From Nageia nagi (Eukaryota > Pinophyta), in contig JBITNC010000001.1 in the NCBI GenBank assembly GCA_050084985.1, positions 12,710,001 through 12,774,000 of the forward strand: 64,000 bases of DNA, in the 5' to 3' direction. The notes under the pieces are model-generated. The model was not told where the DNA came from. It made no database searches and saw nothing but the letters and a program-made list of their open reading frames with translations. Position numbers and translations under genes: made by a program. Position 1 is the first letter of the stretch. Every line of letters starts with the position of its first letter. This document shows positions 12,265 to 23,490 of this stretch, in pieces.

Positions 12265-12652
12265 TCATAATAAAAGTTTTGGTGTTTCTATAGGGAGCCT
12301 CATTCCATACTTTCCACCATGGACTTCTCCATTACTATCAATTCCATTACTTCCCATTTTGCTATATCCTACATATATACCTTTCTTTCTGAGGATTCCT
12401 GAGCTACATACCAAAGCTTCAACTTTAGCCATAGAATTCAAGAGAGTCATTAGGAAGTTTAAACCTCAACCATTAATTCTACTATGTGTTTCATATCCCA
12501 TTCATTCCCAACCATTTGTTTTAGGACAAGGTCCTATTCACCTTCGATTACAATCTCTTTACTATTACTTTTTGAATTATGGACATTGGGTTATTCATAG
12601 GAAAGCTATTTTTCATCATAATTCAAGAATTATAAATTATATCCCATTGTAA
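12265..12652 (+). pseudogene. Unrecognised frame 2 downstream of element B pol
   Basis: A plus-strand frame stays open from about 12265 to the TAA at 12650-12652, roughly 125 codons, without an early ATG. It is proline- and leucine-rich, with LIPYFPPWTSP, IPELHTKAST and LNYGHWVIHRKAIFHH. No known domain is evident. It may be a shifted continuation of the frame ending at 12186. A minus-strand frame at 12265-12450 overlaps it and looks like the shadow. Confidence 0.35.
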
Positions 12653-12917
12653 AAAATTGTAAAAAAAATACTATAATCACAAAATAATATAAAAATAATA
12701 AAAACATTGAAAATTTCAAAAAAATAATAAAATAAACATTTGTTATGTACATATGTGTGTGTTGTATATATTGTTTGATCTTTGCATTCCTATAAATTAT
12801 TTTCATGCAAATAAAATCTTTATATATGTTGTGCCTTTATAAAATCTTATGCAATTTCTAAAATTTTCATATAATGTTGCAAGATGTTGATTGCATTCCA
12901 AAACATAAGCATCATGA

Positions 12918-13560
12918 GTCATCCTCATTATGTTTCTGAACCTACCAATCAAGAGGTATTATATCCATATCATATTCTACCTACTCCTTGGGAATATCCT
13001 CCCCTTACATCTCACATTCACCATGTGCATTCTTGAGTGACCATGTAGAGAGTCATGTTCAGTCATTAGATGTAGATACAAACAATTTCTCTAAGTTACC
13101 TAATGGTGTTCAACATAATATTTTATCTATGATGGTATTGTTGAGTCTATTAGATAGATTTAATCATGATGTAAACATTCTAAAACATTCCTTTTGGGTG
13201 AATCTTTATCTTGATTATAAGCCATGTTGGGCAACTTTCATGATTTGTAACATACATGATGAAAATTTTCTCCAAAATCTCATCTACCTACTTTCTAGAC
13301 TAGATTTCATATGGATAATTATGATTAATGCCTATGTAAATCCATTTGTTTATAGACTCATTAAATTCTATGGACCACCATCTTTACATCTTCAGGAGCC
13401 TTTTGATGAGCTCACCATGGTCCATGTAATATTTGTAAATTTTTTTTTACTAAGACTTCAAATTTTTATGTTTGTTACTCACCATGCTACACGGTGGATT
13501 GTTGACCATGTTATTCGTATTCATTGTCATTTTCACCCCATCTCTCATAGTGGTTTATAA
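12918..13560 (+). pseudogene. Unrecognised frame 3 downstream of element B pol (about 190 codons open)
   Basis: The longest open stretch in the window that is not a retroelement enzyme. It is open from 12988 to the TAA at 13560. A preceding piece in another frame starts at an ATG (12918, MSHPHYVSEPTNQEV) and seems to join by a one-base shift near 13030. Visible traits are a hydrophobic helix (SMMVLLSLLDRF), aromatic-rich segments, and many histidines near the end (THHATRW, HCHFHP). I recognise no domain. It may be the end of an extra ORF of element B, or an unrelated fragment. Confidence 0.4.
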
Positions 13561-15189
13561 AAAACCCTGACTCAACTTGGAATCCATTATGTAGAGGTAG
13601 AAGACATCAATTAAAAACAAAATCATATATATATATATATTATATAAACTTAGAAAGTTATTTCTGAAGTGTCTTGGCTATTAGGTGTGCTTCCCTATGT
13701 GTTCGCATTATACCTCTATGTTTACTTTATCCATTTTATCCATAATTATGAAGATATTAAATGTGAGGCATGATGATCATAGTAACCTACCAAGATAAGT
13801 ATGTATACATCACATAGTCATCCATATATCATTCATATATATATAATTGTACATATAAATAAAGTTGTAGTTTATAGGTATAATATTCATACTCTATTTC
13901 ATTGAAACATCTTTTAAAAGGTTTCTAAAACTATGGATGATAAATAGACATGACCTTGATATATTATTAGGATATTATGTACTCATACACTTTGACACAT
14001 TATAAATCTCAAAATAATCAAAAATTTAATGTTCCTTAAGAATAATTTTGAGTTATTATTTGTCCTATTGTTTTGCTTCTTTCCAAATCCAAGAGATAAG
14101 TTAGAAAGAAAAAGATAGAAAGAAAGCATGTAAAAAAAATATATAAAAAGGAAATATAATAATAAAAGTATAATTCTTGCATGATTACACTATCCTCTAT
14201 CAGGGCTATGGATGAATAATTGAAAATAGAGTAAGGTTGTAATGGGATCTAGGGGTTAATCTTCACCAAGGCTATGAATGCCTTTTTGGTAGTGAGGTAT
14301 ACCTTATGAAAAGATGAAATTTCCACCCTTTAAGATGGAAATTTTGATGTTTCACATGGATGAATCAACTTATATAGTTTATGCTCTTGAAACATTAAAT
14401 TAGTAAGTGTTAAGAGAAAGAAATGAATATCATTGCACACACATGAGTTCATAATAAGCTTAAGTATATCATAACTTTGTTTTATATAATATTTAGTAGA
14501 AGAAATTGAAATGAAAGATTATTTTGATGAAGTTAGTATGAATATATTACTTATTACACTTCTTTATTATATTATACATCCACCTCATTCCATAATATGC
14601 ATATCTCATTACTATAAACTTGATAGGTTAACTAAATTGTCATTTTTAACATCTAAATAGTTATACCATCCATTCATACCATATTACATACATCCATCAT
14701 CCCATTTGTATAAATATCCAAGAAAAATGGAAAATGATGATCTCTGATGTCATATTATCACAAATAAAATATTGTTCAAAATATAATAGATAACGATAAT
14801 AATCTAAAAATAATTTAAACAATCACATCATATTAAAACCATTAATTCATCAAAATACCAAATATTATATATAACATAAATAAACATTAATAACCCATCA
14901 TCATGATATATAACATGAAAATAAAAATATAACCTAAGAATCATTAATCATAACATAACATATGATAATATCAAAATACAATTCACCAAAACCATCATCA
15001 TAAACATAAGTGCCCAAAATATCATCGCATGTATATATCAAAAAATAATCATATAGTGTCCATCACCTAGCCATCAATAAGCATCCATCCAATAAAACCT
15101 TAGATCATGATCACCATGATCCAAAAAATAAATATAATATAGCATCTATCAATAAATATAATTCTAATCACTAGTATTGTAAGTTAATA
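13561..15189. other. Non-coding AT-rich interval
   Basis: I find no supported gene. There is a short (AT)n run near 13628-13644 and many ATA-rich simple stretches at about 14750-15170. It could be untranslated 3' region of element B or flanking DNA. Confidence 0.5.
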
Positions 15190-17180
15190 ATAATATGGCA
15201 TAACAAGGAATCATGAGGATCAGTCCAATGGGGCATCCTAGTACTCACTACCCTCACCACCAACCTGGTCAATAGTTTCATCCACATCTTGACCTCTCTA
15301 AAATAGAACTATGGGAATACCTATGCTCTTATCTCATCATGTTTCTCATATCTCAACTAAACCTAGATGATGATGAGAAGAAGTGGCAATCACACTCCTG
15401 CTATTAGAAGCTACAAACCTAGCCTGGCCACTCTATACACTAGAAGAACCATGTGCCCCACTACCTATAGCTATAGGAAGTGTATATATATGTAAGGGAA
15501 CATAGCCTAAAGGAGTAATAGGATATTCAATATCAAGAATATATGTAAGAACAACCACCAAACAAGTATCAGGTACCCCTTGGTAGTAATCTTGCTACCT
15601 ATAAATATCACTAATAAAGGAAGTGGGTTATCTCTCTATGCTCATAGATGTACTTATTCTCCCATCTTGCTACTATAAAGTCTAAACCATAGCCTAATAT
15701 GTATCCCTCTCCTATTTTGGTGGTCAAATTCATACATGTACCTAAACCTATCCTCATCATAATGTTGGTACCACTCCAACTGAGCTTGTGTAGACTTATT
15801 ATCTTCACAAGATTGGTCAAGCAATGATCAATACTTCACTAATAGAAACTTGAGATTTAAAATCTCATACAATAGTGCATCAATTCTAAGAACCTATAGT
15901 GTAGGTACCTCCTCCTCTTCCTCTCCCTCTCTTATATTTGTTTCTCAAGTCTCCTTGACATGAGGGAAATCCTCCTCACCCTATACATCCATATCAGGAA
16001 TGCCCCCCTTAGCTCCCATCTCAACATCCTAACCCTCAACTATGTTAGGCCCAACCTAATGATCCTCTACACTCTAATGTACTCATTATCCTTGATCCTC
16101 CTCATCTCCCTCCTCTTGCTTGGACTAGCACAAAGAAATAAGTATTTTGATAACACCCACATAATCATCTTCAACCTCCTCATCGATAGCCTCCTCCTGA
16201 GTAGGATCAGGCTCTACATAAAATAAAGTTTGAAGGTAATCAATAAGAAGAGTCCCCTTTCATTGATACCTCTAGAATCTTGAGGTACATCCTACATAAG
16301 GGTGAATTAGATCTTGATACAATCAAATTGGAAGTACTCCAAAAACTCACTCCATCAACCACTAAGAACCCTGGCCTATCTAATCCTTGTAAGCTCTTCC
16401 TTAAGCTCATACCATGCTAGATATAAGTGGTAGGGCCTAAATATGACATGATTAGGCATTAGTTAAGTAATCATGGTCCAATAAAAATGAACATACCTAT
16501 GAATGCCATCTATTGGACAAATGTAAATATCCTCCCTCCATCTCATAATGCTAATAGGGTACTCTATATGGTTGGAAAAGCTAAGAACAAGAAGTACAAA
16601 AGGATGAGCCATTGTAATGTGCTCATATTCTTATGCTTGAAGAGTATTGGTCACTAAAAATGAAGCTCTATGATCCTAGGAGTATAAGAACATATCTTTA
16701 TAGCATTGTGACAACAAGGTAGTGCCCAAGCATACATTATGTCATGTTGAATCATGTCTACAACAATAGGTAATAGTGACCATAGAAATCTACCACTACC
16801 TATATTAGGTAAGGTATAACACTAAATCATGCCCATTAGGAAGGAAAATTTAATACTCCCCTATTGATCATCCTACAAATACTGATAGTATATAATGGCC
16901 CCCAAGCTAATGTTAGATATAATCATATCTATTTTATTGACCACATACAAATAAGAAATGTCTAGAAAAATGTCATCTTTTTCAACTATATATTGAATAC
17001 ATTGACCATGAATGGGTAATCGACATAGGTAATGAATATCCTCCATAATAATAGTCATCTTCCCTATCAAGAGATGAAAAGTAGTGGAGTCCCACCTCTT
17101 AAGCTAAGTAGCTAAACAAGATAATGGATATGATCCATGTAGGGTCTAGCCCCAAAACCCACACTCCAAAACAAAGTGTG
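15190..17180 (-). pseudogene. Plant-mobile-domain-like (PMD) gene, decayed
   Basis: Read from about 17100 downward, the frame gives RWDSTTFHLLIGKMTIIMED followed by a CRLPIHG block. This is the signature of the plant mobile domain found in transposon-associated and MAIL-type proteins: a W..T.TFH block, then G-MT-T-ED, then a LPI-G turn. Later parts include IQHDIMYAWALP, a YHLYLAWYELKEEL segment and QDVPQDSRG-like sequence. An acidic linker (REGEEEEEVPTL) lies near 15930. Several stops, both TAG and others, and at least two frameshifts break it. Residue-level function is unknown for the family. The gene is antisense to element B and may be cargo or an antisense ORF of it. Confidence 0.7.
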
Positions 17181-17592
17181 GTCTATAGTAGTAAGAAAGG
17201 GACATCCCTCCTATAGGATGGTGTCCCGTAGCATTATGTATAGTGGCAAATATTCACTAATAGAATAATATTAGGTTTTCTAATGTTAAAATATTTCAAA
17301 AATATGGACCTCAGATATTGCACCATTTAGACCAAAGTTTTCAAGATAAGAAAATGTTATAGGTTGACTCACCAATATTTTACAAATTTTTGATAAAGAT
17401 AAGTGCAAATAGCCACCTATACCTCCTATACTTTCATAAGTAATCACCTTGAAAATAAATAAATAAACATTTTTCTAGATGAAATCAAAAATTATACCCT
17501 ATATATAAAGCTTATGAAATCGATCAGATATACCAACATTTTAAATTTTTAAATTCTCTAATACACTTAAGGCTAGTTTGTGAGGGATCATA
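17181..17592. other. Non-coding interval before minisatellite
   Basis: About 410 bp of AT-rich DNA with no supported frame. It lies between the PMD-like gene and the 24-bp array. Confidence 0.4.
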
Positions 17593-18030
17593 GATGCTCA
17601 ATAGTGCTTTATTAAAGATGCTCGCTTGTGCGATACTACAAACACTTGATGGCATGTCATTGAAGACACTCATTAATGTAGAATTGAATACACTTATGTG
17701 TGTATCCTTGAGGATGCTTGTTAGTGTAGAATTGAAGATGCTCCTCTATGTGGGATTGAATATACTCATCTATGACACATTATAAATGCCCATATGTGCA
17801 AAATTGGAGATGCTTGTTTGTGTAAAATTGTAATCACTTATCAACACAAAATTAGAGATGCTCATCTATGAAACATTATAGATGGTCATCTAAGCAACCT
17901 GGCATATGCTCTTCTATGCAACATTACAAATGCTCATTTGTGCAACATTGAAGATGCTTATCTATTCGACATTGAAAATGCTCATCTTGGAAACATTGTA
18001 GATGCTTTACCTAAGGTATTAAAGACACTC
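17593..18030. repeat. 24-bp minisatellite, array 1 (about 18 units)
   Basis: The first unit is GATGCTCAATAGTGCTTTATTAAA, and later units keep an exact 24-bp phase. The approximate consensus is GATGCTCATCTATGCAACAT followed by TGAA. Units differ at several positions each. Because 24 is a multiple of three, a plus-strand frame stays open for 63 codons (17594-17785) as an octapeptide-like pattern; I take this as a by-product, not a gene. The core TCATCTATG recurs in two arrays near 35 kb and 37 kb. Confidence 0.88.
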
Positions 18031-18317
18031 TTTAGGTAGAGTATTTCAACTATAAGTAGACCTTCACAAGCTAATTTTTTATTATCGTATTCCCCTTTTT
18101 GGGATATTGCAAACACTCATTTGTGATTGATATCAGACTCTAATCTCTAAGGAATGGTGCCCAATGAAAAATTGAAGGCAAAGAAGAATGAAAATTTGCT
18201 TGCAAATAAAAAAATTGGAAAGTATTTCATGCATAGGTAGGCATTGGCATCTAACAATATGATTATTTTGGGTTCCTTTGCATAATCACTTATTATTTTG
18301 CTTTTACAAATCAATAG

Positions 18318-18844
18318 TTTAATTATGGTTTAGTCATCATATGCTTAGGAATATACTTGTATGTAGAAAACACAGTTGATCTCAATTTACCACTACATGA
18401 GGATATTCCTAAAAATATTATTGATCCAAATAAGCAACCAATTGAAGATATTTTTGAAAATACTATTGATTTCGATATGCCACCACCTGAATATATTTTT
18501 AAAAATATAGTTGATCCTGATATACCACCACTTGAAGATATTGTTGATAACAATGTTAATCCTAATATACCATCACTTAAAGAAATATTTTATGATGATA
18601 TGCATAATAATGATAATATTTTGAATCATAAAAGCATATATTTTGCATTTGATGTAGCTACTATAGCTCCTAAAACTCTTATTAAAATTCATAATGTCAA
18701 ATCTGACAAAGATACAAAAAAATACAAAAACCTAAATCAACAAGTAATGCTTCATAAAAAGCCAAGAAAAAATAAATTCATTGGTCTATTAGTAGATCAT
18801 TTAAGGAAGAATGATCATCATGATTTTTGTTCATTGTCCACATG
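18318..18844 (+). pseudogene. Frame with 15-residue acidic/proline repeats
   Basis: This is open between stops from 18318 to 18844, about 175 codons, with no ATG at its head; the real start may be lost or in an upstream exon. Residues about 15-75 form four imperfect 15-residue units of pattern E-DI--N-(I/V)DP-(I/M)PPL, such as EDIFENTIDFDMPPP and EYIFKNIVDPDIPPL. A lysine-rich tail (KPRKNKFIG) follows. It lies just upstream of, and on the same strand as, the hAT-type transposase remnant and may be its N-terminal part. The repeat unit does not match the neighbouring 24-bp satellite. The function is unknown. Confidence 0.45.
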
Positions 18845-18899
18845 ATTCCTAAGAATGGTAATCCACCAACAAAATGTATATGCAAGATTTATTTATGGA

Positions 18900-19749
18900 A
18901 ATTAGGAAGGGATTAGAAGATGCAACTTAAATATGATACAATTGAAAAACATTATGGAAAATCATATATGAAAATAATAAATCAATATGGAAAAATTAGA
19001 AAAAAACAAATCATAAAGGATGAGACTAAATGTTTTCATAAGAAATATGAAATTAAATATAACAAGATGTTGGAAGAAAAACAAATTCATGATCAAATTG
19101 GAGCAACAATTACAATTCAATATAGAAAAGGAAAAGAAAAAACATTAGTTTTAAAAATTTTACAATTTGCAATTATTTTTTATCTTCTAAAATAAGGCAG
19201 ACCAATACTAGATTTTTATGATTATAAAACACATTTTGATTTAGTAAGTGTGCAACACCTTTCGATTTCCCATTGGTTTGATCAAAGTGGTTGGGAATGG
19301 CTAAATGTCCTACATTGGTCAAAAAGGAAGATTTAGTTAAAAGTGGAAAAAAATCAAGATTCATTTTCTTATCAATTGATGAGATAATTGTGGTAGATAG
19401 CACATCTTTGGTATGTATACATGTTTACACATTCATTGAAAATGTTAGACAACCCCATTTACTAACAATACATAGAATGAAAGAAGCTTGTAACTTAGAA
19501 AACCTTTTCAATCTTGTTGTAAATACTTTGAAAGAGATTGTTAATTTGGATGATATGGAAATTATGAGAAAGCTAATATGTGTAGGTGCATATGGTGCCT
19601 CAGTAATGCAAGGAAACAAAAATGGACTTTGTATTTTTCTTCAAACATTAGTTTTCTATATATGATTCCTATTCATTGTATGGCTCATATATTGAACCTT
19701 GCATACAAAATAGTAAGCACACATACTTGTGTGGCCAAAGTGGAGGAAT
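18900..19749 (+). pseudogene. hAT-type (DUF4371-like) transposase gene, left part
   Basis: Plus-strand frames 18920-19195 and 19291-19665 follow one another. They contain lysine-rich QIIKDETKCFHKK, then GRPILDFYDYKTHFDLV, SIDEIIVVDS (the first catalytic aspartate block of the RNase H-like fold), RQPHLLTIHRMKEA, and CVGAYGASVMQGNKNGL. The last matches the G-ADGA-V-QG motif of DUF4371/hAT proteins, with D changed to Y. A shifted continuation has IPIHCMAHILNLAYKIV, matching the IHCMAHR-NLA block. The gene stops abruptly at 19749, where a copia LTR begins, and resumes at 30965. In life such proteins move DNA transposons or are domesticated. This copy is dead. Confidence 0.8.
19745..19749. repeat. 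Target site duplication (left) of copia element
   Basis: GGAAT before the left LTR pairs with AGAAT at 30965-30969, one mismatch in five. The transposase frame reads across when the insert is disregarded. Confidence 0.7.
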
Positions 19750-20228
19750 TGAAATTATTAAACACTTTCAAATAAAATGAATTGCTCTATAATTCAAGTC
19801 TGCAACTCAAAGTATGAACACACAATCAATAATGGACAACTGGAATTTAACCAAAAATATTTAAATCTTTATTGAGAATGAAATTCACATACTAACACAC
19901 TTCAAACCTTGCTAATACATCATATGACACATAAGAGGTCATAGGTGACCTTAACCATTCAGCTTACAAGTTGGAAATCAAAATGGACTAGAAATGAAAT
20001 GCTAAAACAAACAAGAAATGATACATAGGAAACACTACTAACTGGTAGGGCGATTGACTAGCTAGTGGGCTAGTTACAAACTAGACTAACCAATGAGCTA
20101 GTTACAAATTGGAGTAATCTGTCTCCAATGTACCAATTTGTAGATAGAGAAGAAGCACTTAAAATAGTAAGCTCAAATTTCACTCAATTTTGATGTCTCA
20201 AGTTGTCTTAAGGTCTTTAAAGTCTTCA
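19750..20228 (-). repeat. 3' LTR of copia element
   Basis: 479 bp, beginning TGAAATTATTAAACAC on the plus strand and ending AAAGTCTTCA. It aligns end to end with 30486-30964. The polypurine tract adjoins its right end, which marks it as the 3' LTR of a minus-strand element. Confidence 0.92.
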
Positions 20229-20240
20229 TACTCCCCCTTA
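20229..20240 (-). promoter_or_regulatory. Polypurine tract of copia element
   Basis: On the minus strand TAAGGGGGAGTA abuts the 3' LTR. This G-rich purine run primes plus-strand DNA synthesis in LTR elements. Confidence 0.85.
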
Positions 20241-21581
20241 TTGATAGGAGGACAAACAATCATGTCTCTTAAAAAGACAACTTGAGATTTTACCAACAAT
20301 TTTGTGAATATATTTGCCATTTGATCTTGTGTTGGACAATACCTATATTTCACTATCCCTTTCTCCACCAAATCCTAGATGAAATGAGTCTTCAAATCAA
20401 ATTTTTTTATTTTGGAATAATGGATAGGGTTTTGTACAAACTTGATGGTACTTTAGTTGTCATAAAAAACTATTTTTTTATATATTTACTCCTCTCTAAT
20501 CTCCTTCAACACCTTCATCAACCATAGTGCCTATGTGGAAGCACTTTTTACTACTACATATTCAACTTCAGTACTAGAAAGAGCCATAATAGATTATTTT
20601 TTGGAGCTCCATGATATTAAACCTAATCCAAAAGAGAAGCAATTCCCAATTGTGTTTTTCCTATCATCCAAATAGCTACTCCAATCATGATCATTGAAAC
20701 CTGTAAGTTGGAGTTTAGAATTATATGTATAATGTATTCCATAATTTGTTGTTCCCTTCATAAATATAAGTATTCTCTTTACTTCCTTAAGGTGTACAAT
20801 TGATGGATCACTCATGTATATTGTAACCAAAGATACACTAAATTGCAAATCTAGTCTTGTGTTTGTTAGAAACATAAGGCTTCCAATAATGCTTCTATAT
20901 TATTTCTTATTCACCTTTGATTCTCCATGTTCTTTGTAAAGGTGCTTTCCATGGTCTGTAGGTGTAAAATTCTCCATACTAAATCTTTTTAACATGTCTC
21001 TTGCATATTTGGATTGAAACATAAAGATTTCATCTTATGTTTGATGCATCTCTAAGACAAGAAAGTAGCTCATCAAACCAAGATCTTTCATTTCAAACTT
21101 AGTCATAATATGAGTTTTAAAAGCTTCATCCATCTTGTTACTGCTGCCCATGAAGATCAAGTCATATACATACAAGAAAATAATCAAAATATCAATACCG
21201 TTTTTCTTGAAATACAAGGTAGGTTCACTTACACTTCTTTAAAAACCAACTCTTTTGAATTATCCATCAATTCTTGAATACCAAGCTCTTGGAGCTTGCT
21301 TCAACCCATATAAAGCCTTTTTGAGCTTGTATACATGGTTGTGTTTTCCAAAAACCTCAAATATTTGAGGTTGTGCTACATACACCTCTTTAATTCTATA
21401 ATCATTTAAAAATGCACTCTTCACATCCATATGTTGGACTATCCAACTTTTTCTTGCAGCTAATGAAAGTACCAATCTAATTATTTCTTTCCTTGCAATC
21501 GATGCAAATGTCTCTTCAAAATCCACTCCATATTGTTGATTGAATACTTTTCCACTAGTCTTACTTTGAATCTTTCAACAC
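20241..21581 (-). pseudogene. Copia RT and RNase H (3' half of pol)
   Basis: From 21526 downward: [52 protein letters not shown]. Then 21217-21035 has the catalytic region as LYVYDLIF where the family has YVDD: the first aspartate is tyrosine (codon at 21164-21166), so polymerase activity is lost. MKDLGLMSYFL follows. 20875-20594 covers the connection region with WSSYLDDRKNT and GLISWSSKK. Past a stop comes ALSSTEVEYV, the RNase H block, and a tail ending near 20260. At 21577-21581 the frame is cut by the nested element and continues at 27568. Confidence 0.9.
21577..21581. repeat. Target site duplication (left) of nested chromovirus
   Basis: AACAC here matches AACAC at 27568-27572 exactly. 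Disregarding the insert and one copy keeps the copia RT frame in phase, which supports these exact borders. Confidence 0.88.
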
Positions 21582-21965
21582 CTTTATGATGCTACAAATA
21601 TGAAAAATGGAAATATTACAAAAATGAAATGAATATTGATTTGAAATAGGAAAATGATAACTATCTATTGGAAATAACATAGCATGCATTGGTAAATAGA
21701 ACATGAAATAGCATCAATAAGTAGATAAGAATAGGATTTTATTGAATAGTAATAGAATCATAGGCCACTTCAAGGGGGCTACCTCCTTACAACTCCAAAG
21801 GAAAAAAATAATATTCAAGATTCCTTTCTCCATACACTTCTATCTATTTATAATAAACTAACCCACACCCTAATAGTAATGCAAAATTAACCCCACCCTT
21901 ACAATCACAATATTACAATATAGGCTAATAATTTAATAAAAATGTTAGGATGTGGGATCCTAACA
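21582..21965 (-). repeat. 3' LTR of chromovirus
   Basis: On the minus strand it begins TGTTAGGATCCCACATCC. The inner end on the plus strand is GGATCCTAACA, next to the polypurine tract. The outer two bases are CT where the partner LTR has TG, so this terminus is mutated. It aligns with 27164-27567. Confidence 0.92.
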
Positions 21966-21978
21966 TGCCACCCCTCTT
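21966..21978 (-). promoter_or_regulatory. Polypurine tract of chromovirus
   Basis: On the minus strand AAGAGGGGTGGCA ends exactly at the LTR start. The chromodomain frame runs almost up to it, which is usual in compact chromoviruses. Confidence 0.75.
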
Positions 21979-22200
21979 AGGATGAGGATTTGTACCCAAC
22001 ACTTGAAGTGTGAAAACTATTGCTATAGCTAATGAAGGATTTTCCATGTTGCATATTTTGGTTCCATGCCTTGCCACTACATAAGGACTTCTATGATGGA
22101 ACGATTACAAAGCTATCATGATTGATCCAAAATTGCCTTAGGTACAACTACCATTGATCTATCCTCTACCAACTTAGGTAATTATGTCTAAACATAAACC
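21979..22200 (-). pseudogene. Chromodomain at the C-terminus of chromovirus integrase
   Basis: In the minus-strand frame continuing from 22188, three blocks are visible: VVPKAILDQS, then NRSIIEVLM, then QGMEPKYATWK. These match the chromodomain pattern P-AILD-R, N----VLI-W-G and E-ATWE. Stops of TAG/TGA type interrupt it, replacing residues such as the conserved tryptophan or glutamine before the GMEP block. The domain would tether integration to marked chromatin; in plant chromoviruses its exact preference varies. The coding region ends at about 21980, next to the PPT. Confidence 0.75.
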
Positions 22201-23490
22201 TCTAATCCAACCACTTTCTTGAGGTAAGAGACATGAAACACTAGGTGAATCTTGGAAAAATAAAGAAGCTCTAATTTGTATGTAGTTGGGCCAATGCACT
22301 GTAACACCTTGTAAGGACCATAAAAATTTGGGGCCAATTTTTTAGGGCCTTTTATTTTTAAGAATTTTTGGTGATAAGGTTGCAACCTTAAAAATACCAT
22401 GTCATCTACCTAGAACTCCCTTTCCACATGTTACTGATGAGCCTATTATTTCACATGGTGTTGGGCTATCTAAATGTTATCCTTGAGTAAATGAAGAATA
22501 TCATCCTGAGTAACTAAAGTTAAGTAACCTACCTAAACTTTACTAGTACTTGCAACATACAAGGTGACTATTAGTGGAGCTTGACCATACACTGCTTCAT
22601 AGGGGGTCATCTTGCTAGTAGAATGATAAGATGTATTATACCACCACTTAGCCAAGGGAAGCCATCATACCCAATGCATAGGTTATGCTAAAGCAAAATA
22701 ATATAAATATGTTTTCAAGAATTTGTTGATAATTTCAATCTAACCATCAGTTTGTGGGTGATATGTTGAGCTCATGTTTAGTTGGGTACCTTACAATTTA
22801 AAAAGCTCTTGCCAAAAAGGACTTGTAAAAGTGGGATCATGATCACTAACAATTATCTCTAACATGCCATGTAGTTTGAAAATTGTATCCAAGAATAATT
22901 GTGCCATTGTCATTGCTTTGTAAAGATGAGCCAATGAACCAAAATGAGCATATTTGGATAACCGATCAGCCACCACTAGAATAACTAATTTACCATGAGA
23001 TTTAGGAAGGCCTTCAATGAAATCCATTGAGATATCAATCCATGTACAAGTAGGTATGGGGAGAGGTTGAAGGAGTCTTGGAGTACCTACTATCTCACCT
23101 TTTTATCATTGATACACATAACAAGTTGCCATAAATTGCTTGATATCCAATTTTATATCTATCCAATAGAATGACCATGCCACTCGCTTATAAGTTTTCA
23201 AAAATCCTTCATGTCCTAATGTAGGTGTGGAATGCAATTCGGCAAGTATTTTTAATTTACATTATGAAGGAGACAGTAACAAAATTTGACCTTTGAATCT
23301 CAAAATGCCATCATGCCATGTATGGTGTGGTTTACTCGTGGGGTCTTGAGTGATCTATTTTAGCAATTCTTGGGTGGAGCTATCCTCTATCCACTCTTGT
23401 TTTACTTTATCCAATAATTATGGAATAAGAGATGAAAAAGCTTGCAGTGTTACTTGATCTTCAAATTTTTTGGACAAAGCAACTGTAACC
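22201..23490 (-). pseudogene. Chromovirus integrase
   Basis: The catalytic core is at 23027-22791 with MDFIEGLPKSHGK, VADRLSKYAHF (first aspartate kept) and IIVSDHDPTFTSPFW (second aspartate kept). After a stop, STYHPQTDG and IEIINKF give the glutamate block, also kept. MTPYEAVYGQAPL follows near 22600. The C-terminal part at 22400-22188 reads MVFLRLQPYHQKFLKIKG and LVFHVSYLKKV, the typical GPY/F-type module before the chromodomain. The N-terminal zinc-binding part (about 23100-23480) is poorly preserved. The catalytic triad survives, but stops make it inactive. Confidence 0.9.

Noticed and set aside
17594-17785. 63-codon frame as a leucine-rich small protein
   Set aside because: It is produced by the 24-bp repeat, which cannot shift frame. 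There is no start context, and the next units break it.
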